Below, piece after piece: positions 41,623 through 50,900 of a DNA stretch of 64,000 bases. The notes beneath the pieces are model-generated. The model was not told where the DNA came from, ran no database searches, and saw only the letters and a list, made by a program, of their open reading frames with translations. The position numbers and the translations under genes are program-made. Within the stretch, counting starts at the first letter, position 1, and the number at the start of each line of letters is the position of its first letter. Source of the DNA: Streptomyces sp. NBC_01351 (GTDB lineage: Bacteria > Actinomycetota > Actinomycetes > Streptomycetales > Streptomycetaceae); NCBI RefSeq assembly GCF_036237315.1, contig NZ_CP108356.1, positions 1,488,001 through 1,552,000 on the forward strand, written 5' to 3'.

Positions 41623-44424
41623 ATGACCGGACGTTTTGGTCGCCAGCCGACCGGGTGGGGCTCGCGCCCGTTCGCGCGCTTGTCCCGGTGGTCGCACAGC
41701 GTCGCCGGCCAGGTCTTCGCCCTCCAGGCGGTGATCGTGCTGCTGCTGATCACCGCGGCCTCGGTGGCCCTGGTGGTGCAGGCCCGGTACGCCAGCGAGC
41801 GGGGCGCCCGCGACCGCTCCCTCGCCGCGGCCGAGGCCTTCGCGCACGCCCCCGGTCTGCCGACGGCCCTGAAGTCGGCCGATCCGACCGCCGAGCTCCA
41901 GCCGCTGGCCGATGCCGCCCGCGTGGCCTCGGGCGTGGACTTCATCGCGGTCATGACCACCGACGGGATCCGCTACACCGACTCCCGCCCCGAGCTGATC
42001 GGGCAGCGCGCCGTCGGTGACCTCGCGCGCGCCGCCAGCGGGAAGTCCTTCACCGAGATCTTCAGGGGCGAGCCCAGCGACGCCGTCCGCGCCGTCGTCC
42101 CCGTCCGGGACGCGAGCGGGGCCGTGGTCGGGCTGGTGGGCACCGGCATAGACGTGGAGAACGTGTCCGACGTGGTCGAAGACCAGCTGCCGCTGCTCCT
42201 CGGCGCGGCGGCCTGCGCCCTGCTGCTCGGTACGGGCGGCGCCGCCCTGGTCAGCCGGCGGCTGCGGCGCCAGACCCGCGGGCTGGGCGCGGCCGAGATG
42301 ACCCGGATGAACGAGCACCACGAGGCCGTTCTGCACGCCGTCCGCGAGGGCGTGCTGATCATCGGCGCCGACCACCGGCTCGCCCTCGCCAACGACGAGG
42401 CCCGCCGCCTCCTGGACCTGGCGCCCGACGCCGAGGGGCGGCACGTCGGCGACCTCGGCCTCGACCCGCACACCGTCGAGCTGCTGGCCTCCGGCCGGGT
42501 CGCGACGGACGAGGTGCACCGGGCGGGCGACCTGCTCCTCGCCGTGAACGTACGGCCCACCAAGCCGTTCGCCGGAGAGCCCTCCGGCACCGTCATGACC
42601 CTGCGCGACTCCACGGAGCTCGCCGCGCTCTCCGGGCGGGCCGAGGTGGCCCGCAGCAGGCTCCAGCTGCTGTACGACGCGGGGGTGCGGATCGGTACCA
42701 CCCTGGACGTGGTGCGCACCGCCGAGGAACTGTCGGAGGTCGCCGTCCCCCGCTTCGCGGACTTCGTGACGGTGGAGCTGCTGGAGCCGGTGCTGCGCGG
42801 TGACGAGCCCGCCCTGGCCACGGGCCTGTACACGGAGATGCGCCGGGCGGCCATCACCGGGGTGCGCGCCGACTCCCCGCTCCAGCCGGTCGGCGACATC
42901 ATCCGCTTCGTCGTGCCGACGGCTCCGATGGCCGCCGCGCTGGACGCCGGGCACGCGGTGCTCGCGGCCGATCTGCACGCCGCGATGGGCTGGCGGGCCG
43001 ATGACACGGCCGGGACCCGGGTGGCCCTGGACTACGGGCTGCACTCGCTGATCTCCGTACCGCTGCAAGCGCGTGGCGTCGTACTGGGCATGGCGAACTT
43101 CTGGCGGGCGGCCGACACCCCGGAGGCCTTCGACGAGGAGGACCTGTCCTTCGCCGAGGAGCTGGCGGCGCGCGCGGCCGTCTCCATCGACAACGCCCGC
43201 CGCTTCACCCGCGAGCACGCGACGGCCGTCACGCTCCAGCGCAGCCTGCTGCCCCGGGTGCTGCCCGACCAGAGCGCCGTGGACGTGGCCTTCCGCTACC
43301 TGCCCGCGAAGGCGGGGGTGGGCGGGGACTGGTTCGACGTGATCCCGCTGCCCGGGGCCCGGGTGGCCCTGGTGGTCGGCGACGTCGTCGGGCACGGCGT
43401 GCACGCGGCGGCGACCATGGGGCGGCTGCGGACCGCCGTGCACAACTTCTCCACCCTGGACCTCCCGCCCGACGAGCTGCTCGGCCACCTCGACGAGCTG
43501 ATCAACCGGATCGACCAGATCGACAACGGCGGCGGTGCCGACCGGTCCGGAGACGGGGACGGGAACGGGGAGGGGATCGGCGAGCCGGCCGGGGTCACCG
43601 GCGCGACCTGTCTGTACGCGGTCTACGACCCGGTGTCCGGCCGGTGCGTGATGGCCAGCGCCGGGCACCCCGGGCCCGCACTGGTCGGCCCCGACGGGCA
43701 GGTGGAGTTCCCCGAGCTGCCGACCGGGCTGCCGCTCGGCGTCGGCGGCATGCCCTTCGAGACCACCGAACTCCGGCTGCCCGAGGGGAGCCGGCTCGTG
43801 CTGTTCACCGACGGCCTCGTGGAGGACCGCGACCGGGACTTCGACACCGGCCTGCGATTGCTGGGCGAGACCCTCTCCCGGCCCGGCCGGAGCCCCGACC
43901 AGGCCTGCTCCGACGTCCTGGCCGCGATGCTCTTCCCGGTGCCGAGCGACGACATCGCCCTGCTGATCGCGGACGCCCGGCGGCTGGAAGCGGACCGGAT
44001 CGCCGAATGGGAGGTGCCGGGCGAGGCCTCGGCCGTCTCCCGGGTGCGCAACGCGGGCGCGGCGCAGCTCGCGGCCTGGGGCCTGGAGGACCTCTCCTTC
44101 ACCACCGAGCTGATCCTCAGCGAGCTGATCACCAATGCGATCCGGTACGGGAGCGCGCCCGTGCGGGTGCGCCTGCTGCGCGACCGCAGCCTGATCTGCG
44201 AGGTGTCCGACGGCAGCAGCACCTCACCGCACCTGCGGTACGCGGCCACCACCGACGAGGGCGGGCGCGGGCTGTTCCTCGTCGCGCAGTACGCCGACAG
44301 GTGGGGCACCCGCTACACCGACCGGGGCAAGGTGATCTGGGCGGAGCTGCCGCTGACCGGGGGCAAGGAGCCGCTCCCGGCGGCGCCGCTGGACCTGGAC
44401 GCGCTGGAGGACCTGGCCTGGTGA
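41623..44424 (+). CDS. Membrane sensor SpoIIE/PP2C phosphatase with PAS, GAF and HATPase domains
   Basis: A 933-residue signalling protein. A membrane helix (about 30-53), an extracytoplasmic Cache-type sensor with GVDFIAVMTTDGIRYTDSRP (104-123), a second helix (189-210), PAS (about 230-330), GAF (345-525), a SpoIIE-type PP2C phosphatase (about 535-770) with GGDWFD (568-573), GDVVGHG and LFTDGLVEDRD, and a C-terminal GHKL anti-sigma-factor-like ATPase (about 790-905; ELILSELITNAIRYG and GGRGLFLVAQYAD). It could both dephosphorylate an anti-sigma-factor antagonist and bind a sigma factor or antagonist. It is convergent with a paralogous phosphatase gene. Confidence 0.93.
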   Translation: MTGRFGRQPTGWGSRPFARLSRWSHSVAGQVFALQAVIVLLLITAASVALVVQARYASERGARDRSLAAAEAFAHAPGLPTALKSADPTAELQPLADAARVASGVDFIAVMTTDGIRYTDSRPELIGQRAVGDLARAASGKSFTEIFRGEPSDAVRAVVPVRDASGAVVGLVGTGIDVENVSDVVEDQLPLLLGAAACALLLGTGGAALVSRRLRRQTRGLGAAEMTRMNEHHEAVLHAVREGVLIIGADHRLALANDEARRLLDLAPDAEGRHVGDLGLDPHTVELLASGRVATDEVHRAGDLLLAVNVRPTKPFAGEPSGTVMTLRDSTELAALSGRAEVARSRLQLLYDAGVRIGTTLDVVRTAEELSEVAVPRFADFVTVELLEPVLRGDEPALATGLYTEMRRAAITGVRADSPLQPVGDIIRFVVPTAPMAAALDAGHAVLAADLHAAMGWRADDTAGTRVALDYGLHSLISVPLQARGVVLGMANFWRAADTPEAFDEEDLSFAEELAARAAVSIDNARRFTREHATAVTLQRSLLPRVLPDQSAVDVAFRYLPAKAGVGGDWFDVIPLPGARVALVVGDVVGHGVHAAATMGRLRTAVHNFSTLDLPPDELLGHLDELINRIDQIDNGGGADRSGDGDGNGEGIGEPAGVTGATCLYAVYDPVSGRCVMASAGHPGPALVGPDGQVEFPELPTGLPLGVGGMPFETTELRLPEGSRLVLFTDGLVEDRDRDFDTGLRLLGETLSRPGRSPDQACSDVLAAMLFPVPSDDIALLIADARRLEADRIAEWEVPGEASAVSRVRNAGAAQLAAWGLEDLSFTTELILSELITNAIRYGSAPVRVRLLRDRSLICEVSDGSSTSPHLRYAATTDEGGRGLFLVAQYADRWGTRYTDRGKVIWAELPLTGGKEPLPAAPLDLDALEDLAW

Positions 44425-44440
44425 CGGGGGCGGCGACGCG

Positions 44441-44543
44441 GGCCGGTGACGCGGGGCAGTGATGCAGGCCGGGACGCGGCTCGGTGCCACAGGCCGGTGA
44501 CGCGGCGCAGTGACGCAGGCCGGTGACGTGACGCGGCGACGCA
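44441..44543. repeat. Four-copy ~26-base tandem repeat
   Basis: Units start at 44441, 44467, 44492 and 44518, each beginning GGCCGG and rich in GACGC and CAGTGA. Copies 1 and 3 differ at only two positions; copies 2 and 4 are degenerate. It fills the gap between the two convergent SpoIIE genes. Confidence 0.75.
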
Positions 44544-44549
44544 GCGCCG

Positions 44550-46646
44550 TCAGACCGGTCGGGTGCGGGCCAGCAGTACCGCCACGTCGTCCTGCGGAGC
44601 CACCGGCAGCAGGCTCGCGAGGATCCCGTCGCAGAGTTCCTCCAGCGGCCGGTCGGAGCCGCGCAGGGCCCGCGCGAGCTGCCGCATTCCCTCGTCGAGG
44701 TCCCGGTCGCGGGCCTCGATGAGCCCGTCGGTGTAGAGCACGAGCAGGCTCCCCGGGGGCAACCGCACCTCCTCGGTGCGGAAGTCCTGGCCGTCTCCCG
44801 AACCGCAGCCGGGCCCGGAGCCCGTGCCGGTGCCAAGGGGAGTGCCGGGCGGGCCGTCGAGGAAGGTGATGGTGCCGTCCGCGGCGACGACGGCCGGCGG
44901 CGGGTGGCCGGCGCGGGCGATGACGCAGCTGCCCGTGGCCGGGTCGTGGACGGCGTAGACGCAGGTGGCCATCTCGTCCTCGCCCAGGTCGGCCACGACG
45001 GCGTCCAGCGAGCGGAGCAACAGGTCCGGGGGCACGTCGTGGCGCGCGAGGGTCCGTACGGCCGTGCGCAGCTGGCCCATCACGGCGGCGGCGTGGATGC
45101 CGTGGCCCATGACGTCGCCGATGACCAGCCCGGTGCGGCCGCCGGGGAGCTGGATGGCGTCGAACCAGTCCCCGCCGACGTCGTGGTCGCTGGCGGGCAG
45201 GTAGCGCCCGGTGAGTTCGAGGCCCGCGACCTCGGGCAGCGCGCTGTTGGTGAGGCTGCGCTGGAGGGTGAGGGCGGCCCGGCGCTGGGCTGTGAACATG
45301 CGGGCGTTGTCGATGTTGAGGGCGGCGCGCGCGACCAGCTCGTCGATGAGGACGCAGTCCTCCTCTTCGAAGGGCCCTCGGGCGCGCAGCCGGGTCACGG
45401 CGACGGCGCCGAGCACCTTGCCGCGGGCTACCAGCGGGACCATCCGGGCCGCGCCGAGGGTGGCCAGGTAGTCGCGCAGGGCGTCCGCGCGCGGGTCGGT
45501 GATCAGCGCGGGGATGTCGGAGACGTACAGGTCCATGGGCCGGCCGTCGCTGATGACCTGCTCGTACACGCTGCCCACGGGCAGCTGGAAGGTCTGCCCG
45601 GCCGCCAGCTTCGCGGTGGGCGCGTCCGGGTCGGGGAAGACGGCGGCGAGGCGGCGCAGGACGCCCCGGGCGGAACCGGCGGCGGCGGTGTCGTCGGGGT
45701 CGAGTACGGCCTCCAGCAGCTGGACGTCGGCCGAGTCGGCGAGCTGCGGTGCCAGGACCTCCGCGATCTCCTGGGCGGTCTGGTGCAGGTCCAGGGTGGT
45801 ACCGATGCGGGTGCCGGCCTCGGCGAGCAGGGCGAAGCGGTGCCGGGCCCGGTCGGCGGCGGCCTGGGCGCGCTGACCCTCGGTGATGTCGATGAGGGAG
45901 GCGATCAGGCCGAGGCGCCGCCCGGAGCCGTCGAGCAGCGGGGCGTAGGAGCAGGACCAGGTGCGGTCGTGGTCGGGGTCGGCGGGGGTCCGCCCGGTGC
46001 GGCGTACGTCGACGACGGCCTTGCCCCGGTCGAGGACCTGTCGCATGGTCGCCTCCAGCGCGGTGGCGTTGACCCCGGGTACCACCTCGGTGAGGCGTTT
46101 GCCGAGGTGCTCGGCGGCGGGGACGCCGTTCATCCGGGCGAGGGCGTCGTTGACCCGGAGGAAGCGCAGGTCGGGGCCCAGGGTGGCGAGGCCGATGGGC
46201 GACTGGGTGAAGAGGCTCTGGAGGGCGGCGAGCGAGTCGCGCATGTGGAGGACCTCGGAGGTCTCCACGGCGACGAGCATGGCCCCCGTACGCCCCTGCG
46301 GGTCGGCGGCCGGGACGATCCACATCTCCATGGGGACGCGGTGTCCGTCGCGGTGGCGCACGGGCAGGGTGCCGATGACCGTCTCGCCGGCCTGGACGCG
46401 CCGGGTCAGCTGCCCGGCGAGCTCGTGGTTGGCCTCGGGGACGAGGACGGTGGTGCCGACGCGGCCGATGATGTCCTCGGGGCGGTGGCCGAGCAGGTCC
46501 TGGGCGGCCAGGGACCACTCCACGACCCGTCCGTCGGCGTCCTCCCGCCACAGGGCGATCGGCAGCAGCTCCCGGAGCACGCCTGCGTACCCGACAGCCG
46601 CCACCGGCTGGTCCGGCACCTCGCTCGTCGACTGGTACGTGTCCAA
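44550..46646 (-). CDS. PAS-PAS-GAF SpoIIE/PP2C phosphatase
   Basis: A 698-residue soluble paralogue of the adjacent gene, without membrane helices or a C-terminal ATPase. It has two PAS domains (about 20-130, with LLPIALWREDADGRVVEWSL; and 135-265), a GAF domain (about 280-460) and a SpoIIE PP2C domain (about 475-695) with GGDWFDAIQ, IGDVMGHGIH, LVLYTDGLIEARDRD and DDVAVLLAR. The metal-binding Asp residues (GGDW, IGD, YTDG, QDDV) are present. Such proteins regulate sigma factors by dephosphorylating STAS-domain antagonists. It is divergent from the conflict-system cluster. Confidence 0.92.
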   Translation of the reverse strand: MDTYQSTSEVPDQPVAAVGYAGVLRELLPIALWREDADGRVVEWSLAAQDLLGHRPEDIIGRVGTTVLVPEANHELAGQLTRRVQAGETVIGTLPVRHRDGHRVPMEMWIVPAADPQGRTGAMLVAVETSEVLHMRDSLAALQSLFTQSPIGLATLGPDLRFLRVNDALARMNGVPAAEHLGKRLTEVVPGVNATALEATMRQVLDRGKAVVDVRRTGRTPADPDHDRTWSCSYAPLLDGSGRRLGLIASLIDITEGQRAQAAADRARHRFALLAEAGTRIGTTLDLHQTAQEIAEVLAPQLADSADVQLLEAVLDPDDTAAAGSARGVLRRLAAVFPDPDAPTAKLAAGQTFQLPVGSVYEQVISDGRPMDLYVSDIPALITDPRADALRDYLATLGAARMVPLVARGKVLGAVAVTRLRARGPFEEEDCVLIDELVARAALNIDNARMFTAQRRAALTLQRSLTNSALPEVAGLELTGRYLPASDHDVGGDWFDAIQLPGGRTGLVIGDVMGHGIHAAAVMGQLRTAVRTLARHDVPPDLLLRSLDAVVADLGEDEMATCVYAVHDPATGSCVIARAGHPPPAVVAADGTITFLDGPPGTPLGTGTGSGPGCGSGDGQDFRTEEVRLPPGSLLVLYTDGLIEARDRDLDEGMRQLARALRGSDRPLEELCDGILASLLPVAPQDDVAVLLARTRPV

Positions 46647-46809
46647 TGCACCGACCTCACCCCGGGGGGCCTGATTCCTACCGATTCACCCTATCCGAGG
46701 CGTGAGCGCGCGGCTCTGCGTCCGAGGACCCTTGTCACGGCCGGCCGCTGTTCGGGTGGCCCGGCGCGGCGCACCGTGAGGGAGGGGCCGGGCGCGGTAT
46801 CCCCTTGTC

Positions 46810-47847
46810 ATGACCGACGCCACGATCGTCTACGTCCACGGCAACGGGAACAAGGCCCGCAAGGAGCTCCTCAAGTCCCAGTGGGACAGGGCACTGTTCG
46901 GCACGGACATGGGGACCGCCTCGCGCATGGCCTACTGGGCCCCGCTGCGGTACGGGGACCCGCTGCCCGACGACGAGCCGGACCCCCTGGCCGGCGGCCC
47001 GGTGCCGCTGGAGGAGCTGCCGGACCTGGGGGCGGCGCGGACCCCCGAGGAGTTCATCGAGGTCACGCTCGCCGAGGCGCGCCTCGAATCCGGGCCGCTG
47101 CCGGAGGGCCCGGCGGCCGGGGGCCGGTCTGTGGAGGACCGGTCGGCGGAGGACCGGTCGGCGGAGGGCCGGTCGGCGGAGGGCCGGTCGGCGGAGGGCC
47201 GGTCGGCGGAGACCGGCGAGGAGCGGCTGGCCGGGTGGCTGGCGAAGATGACGTACTCCGCGGAGACCCTCGGCCGCTCCCCGGACGCCATCTCCGGCCC
47301 GGCCTCCGCGGACCTGCGCGAGGCGCTGCCGCTCCCGGGCTTCCTGCGCACCCCGGTCTTCGAGCTGCTGGTGGGGCTCACCTTCAAGGACGTCCACGCG
47401 TACTTCTTCGGCGGAGTGGGCGAGGCGATGCGGGACGTCGTGCGCGGCGAGCTGGCGGAGGTGGGCGCGGGGCCGCTCGTCGTGGTCGGGCACAGCCTCG
47501 GCTCGGTCATCGCGTACGAGGTGCTGCGCGAGGCGCGACGGGACGTCAGCCTGTTCGTCACGGTGGGCTCCCCGCTCGGCATCACCGAGATCCAGGACCT
47601 GCTGGCCCACCCCACGGCGGTACCGGCGGGCGTGGCGGCCTGGTCCAACGCCTCGGACCTGCGGGACCTGGTGGCGCTCGACCACTCGCTGCGGCCCGAG
47701 TACGGACCGCCCTCCCTCGTCACCGACCATCTGGTCAGGAACGACAGCGGCAACCACCACGGCATCCGCCAGTACCTGGCCTGCGAGCCCGTCCGCAGCC
47801 AGGTGACGGCGCTGTTCGGCCGCCTTGCGACCGGCGGGGGCCGGTGA
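46810..47847 (+). CDS. Alpha/beta hydrolase (conflict-cluster gene 1)
   Basis: A 345-residue serine hydrolase. IVYVHGNGNKARKE (residues 6-19) is an oxyanion-hole segment. The nucleophile is Ser229 in VVVGHSLGSVIAYEVL, a candidate acid is in SDLRDLVALD and a candidate His in NHHGIRQYL (316-317). Residues 105-134 are six in-frame pentapeptides of the type (G/D)RS(A/V)E, from a 15-base tandem repeat at 47122-47211. No signal peptide. It lies 69 bases upstream of the giant NTPase gene on the same strand. A lipase- or esterase-like effector is a reasonable inference; the substrate is unknown. Confidence 0.8.
   Translation: MTDATIVYVHGNGNKARKELLKSQWDRALFGTDMGTASRMAYWAPLRYGDPLPDDEPDPLAGGPVPLEELPDLGAARTPEEFIEVTLAEARLESGPLPEGPAAGGRSVEDRSAEDRSAEGRSAEGRSAEGRSAETGEERLAGWLAKMTYSAETLGRSPDAISGPASADLREALPLPGFLRTPVFELLVGLTFKDVHAYFFGGVGEAMRDVVRGELAEVGAGPLVVVGHSLGSVIAYEVLREARRDVSLFVTVGSPLGITEIQDLLAHPTAVPAGVAAWSNASDLRDLVALDHSLRPEYGPPSLVTDHLVRNDSGNHHGIRQYLACEPVRSQVTALFGRLATGGGR
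47122..47211 (+). repeat. 15-base tandem repeat, six copies, in hydrolase gene
   Basis: Six exact-phase 15-base units at 47122-47211, mostly GGCCGGTCGGCGGAG, with GACCGG variants in copies 2 and 3 and a divergent first copy. The length is a multiple of three, so copy number could change without breaking the frame. Confidence 0.9.
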
Positions 47848-47916
47848 AACCATGACAGGTATCAGGCAGTCCGTCTTCCCGCTCCGCTGTGGCGGCCGCG
47901 GCTGTGCAGGTGCGGT

Positions 47917-50900
47917 ATGTCGCTCACCGATACCGAATGGGACCTCGTCACCGAATGGGCGCGGGACTACCTGTTCGTCGAAGGTGAACCGCGCCCCCGG
48001 CTCATCCAGTTCGGTTTCTCCCGGGAGTTCGTGGGCGAGATCCGGTTCGGCGGTTCGAGCAGCGAGCACGCGGTGGCGCTGGTCGAAGCGGTCCGCAACG
48101 ACGGGGTCGAGGCCCAGCTGCGGTTGCTCGACGCACTGGTCCGGCTGGACTCGCTGACCTCGCTGCCGGCCGGAGAGGTGGCCCTGCGGCTCAAGGAACG
48201 GCTGGAGGAGGCCGCGAAGTCGCGCGTCCCGCCACTCGACCACTATCTGGCCGGCGTGCTGCGGGGCGGCGCCGAGGTGTTCATCGACCGGGCCGATCTG
48301 CGCGCGAGCCTGCGGGAGTTCGCCGAGGATCCCGAGAAGACGGTGCTGGTGGTGGACGGCGACCCGGACAGCGGGCGCTCCTACACCTACGCCCTGATCA
48401 GGCACGTGGGCGCGCGCTGCGGGTTCCGTCCGGTCCGGGTGACGCTGAACCGGACCTCGACCGCCGAGCAGGTGGTCCAGCGGCTCGGCGAGTTCGTCGC
48501 GGACGCGCGGACCGGTATCTCGCCCGTGGATCCGACGGGGCCGAACGATCCACCGCCCTCGGTCGACGTGGCCGTGCACCGGATCGTCAGCCGGGCCACC
48601 GCCGCCGAGGAGACGTTCTGGCTCGTCCTGGACGAGTGCGACAAGCTCGACGTCAACTCCGACGTCTGGGACTGCATCGGCAAGCTCGCCCTGGCCATCT
48701 ACGAGCACACCCCGGTCCGCAGACAGAGCGCGCCCCGGCTCGTCCTGCTCGGCTATTCCGCCACGATGCGTCAACTCCCCTACGAGATCGGCAAGAACGA
48801 GGTGCGGGACACGGCCCGGGTGGCCGGGGCGGAGGACCTGCGGCAGTTCTTCGACACCTTCTTCGCGCAGACCCCGCCGCCGTCCGGCCGGCCTCCCCCG
48901 GACGGGCCGGGGATCGCCGCCCTGGTGGAGGCGGCCGTCCCCGCCGTCCTGCGGGCCGGCGCGGCCCCCGGCCCGGACAGTTACATGCGCAAGGTCTGCA
49001 CCGCCGCCGAGGACGCGGTCCGCCTCTACCGTTCGCTCGCCCCCGGCGAGGAGTTCGCGGCGCGGCTGTGCGAGCGGCTCTCCGCCGCGGCCTCCGCGCC
49101 GGGCCCCGCGCCGGTGACGGCCCTGCGCCGGGCCTACCGGGAGGCCGTCTGCCTGCTCGACCGGTTCGACCCCGCGCGGCTGCGGCTGCCCGGCGAGGAA
49201 CGGCCATCCGGGAAGGGCGTACTGGAACTGGTCGAGGACTGCCGGGCCGTGGGCACGCGCAACACCCTCGCCTGGACGCTCAAGCCGGAGGTCCGCGACG
49301 CGGCCCTGCGCGGCCTGGCCGGCCCGGAGGCCGCGCGCCTCGCGCTGCTGGCCAACGCGGACCAGATCCCACCCGGCCCGGGCCCCGAGCGCACGGCGCT
49401 GGCGTACCTCGACGGCGCTCCCCCGGACCTGTCCCGGCAGAGCGCGGACGAACTGCCGGACGTCCTGCGGGCGGTGCTGTGGCTGGACCGGATCCCGGGG
49501 GACGGCGGTGCCCCTGGCGCCCCCGGCATCCCCGGTGCCCCTGACGTGTCCCGTGTCCCCGACAGGGCCGGCGTCCCCGGTGTGCCCGATGGCCCCGGCG
49601 CCCCCGAAGTGTCCGGTGTCCCCGCCGCGTCCGGCGTCCCCGGCACCCCCGACACGTCCGGTGTCCCCGACACGTCCGGTGTCCCCGACGCGTCCGGTGT
49701 CCCCGACGCGTCCGGTGTCCCCGCCGCGCCCGGTGTCCCCGGCACCCCCGACGCGTCCGGTGTCCCCGACGTGTCCGGTGGCCCTGGCGTGTCCGGCGTC
49801 CCCGGTGTCTCCGGAGCCTCCGGCGCCCCCCGCATCCCCGGCGTCCCCGAGCCGGCCGTCGTGCAGGGGCTGCTGGAGCACGCGCGGCTGATGCAGCCGC
49901 TTGAGCGCCTCGTACGGGACTCCTTCCAGGGGCGCGCCGCCGAACTGGCCGACCTGCGTGCCTACATCGACCTCGCCCCCGGCGCCACGGTGCCGCCGGT
50001 ACTGGTCCACGGGCTCGGCGGGATCGGCAAGAGCACCCTGCTCGCGAAGCTGCTCCTGGACAGCCTGCGCGATTCCCCCGCCCGGTTCCCCTTCGCCTAC
50101 GTCGACTTCGAGCGGCCCACCCTCTCGGTCCACGAACCGGCCACCCTGGTCGCGGAGATGGCCCGCCAGCTGGGCATCCAGTACCCCGACCACCAGGAGG
50201 ACTTCAACGCCCTGGCCCGGGAGTGCGAGGAGACCGCCGGCACCCACCGCGCCGAACAGGGCGCGGTGGACGAGCTGTACGAGCTCTCCACCACGCGGGC
50301 CACGATGGGACGGCCGTCCTCGTCGGGGGTCCACGCCATGGCCGCCGTCCGCGAGGCGGAGTTGGCGCGGCGCCTGGCGGCCCTCGTCGTACGGGCCGTG
50401 GGGACCCCGCCCGGGCAGGCGCAGCCGCCGCTGGTCCTGGTCATCGACTCCTTCGAGGAGGCCCAGTACCGGGGCTCCCCCGTGCTCGGCCGGATGTGGG
50501 CCGTGCACTCCGCGCTCCAGGAGGGCCATCCGCGGCTGCGGACCATCGTGTCCGGGCGGCTCCCGGCGCCGCACCCGGCCCGCCCTGTGCAGCCGCGGAC
50601 CCTGGAACTCGGCGACCTCGATCCGGCGGCCTCGGTGGCCCTGCTGATGTCCTGCGGGGTCGCCGACGAGCGGCTCGCCGCGGAGCTCGCGGCGCGCGTG
50701 GGCGGGCACCCGCTGAGCCTGAAGCTGGCCGCCCGTGCGGCCGTCCAGCAGGGTGCGGAATCGGAGCCGGAGGCGCTGGGCGAGCTGATCGAGAGCCTGC
50801 CGGCCCGACGGCGGCGCTTCTTCCGGAAGGTCGACCAGCTGCTCATCCAGGGGACCCTCTACGAACGGATCCTGGCGAAGATCGGGGACCGGGAGGTCCG

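Noticed and set aside
44441..44543. Tandem repeats considered as a CRISPR array
   Set aside because: Units are directly adjacent without spacers.
44904..47855. Rightward open frame of 983 codons opposite the second SpoIIE gene and into the hydrolase
   Set aside because: It is a shadow of the SpoIIE and hydrolase genes with biased, low-complexity composition and no start context.
49500..49860. Repeat tract considered as a possible CRISPR array
   Set aside because: The repeats are short (18 bases), contiguous, degenerate and in frame within a long gene; there are no spacers or cas genes.
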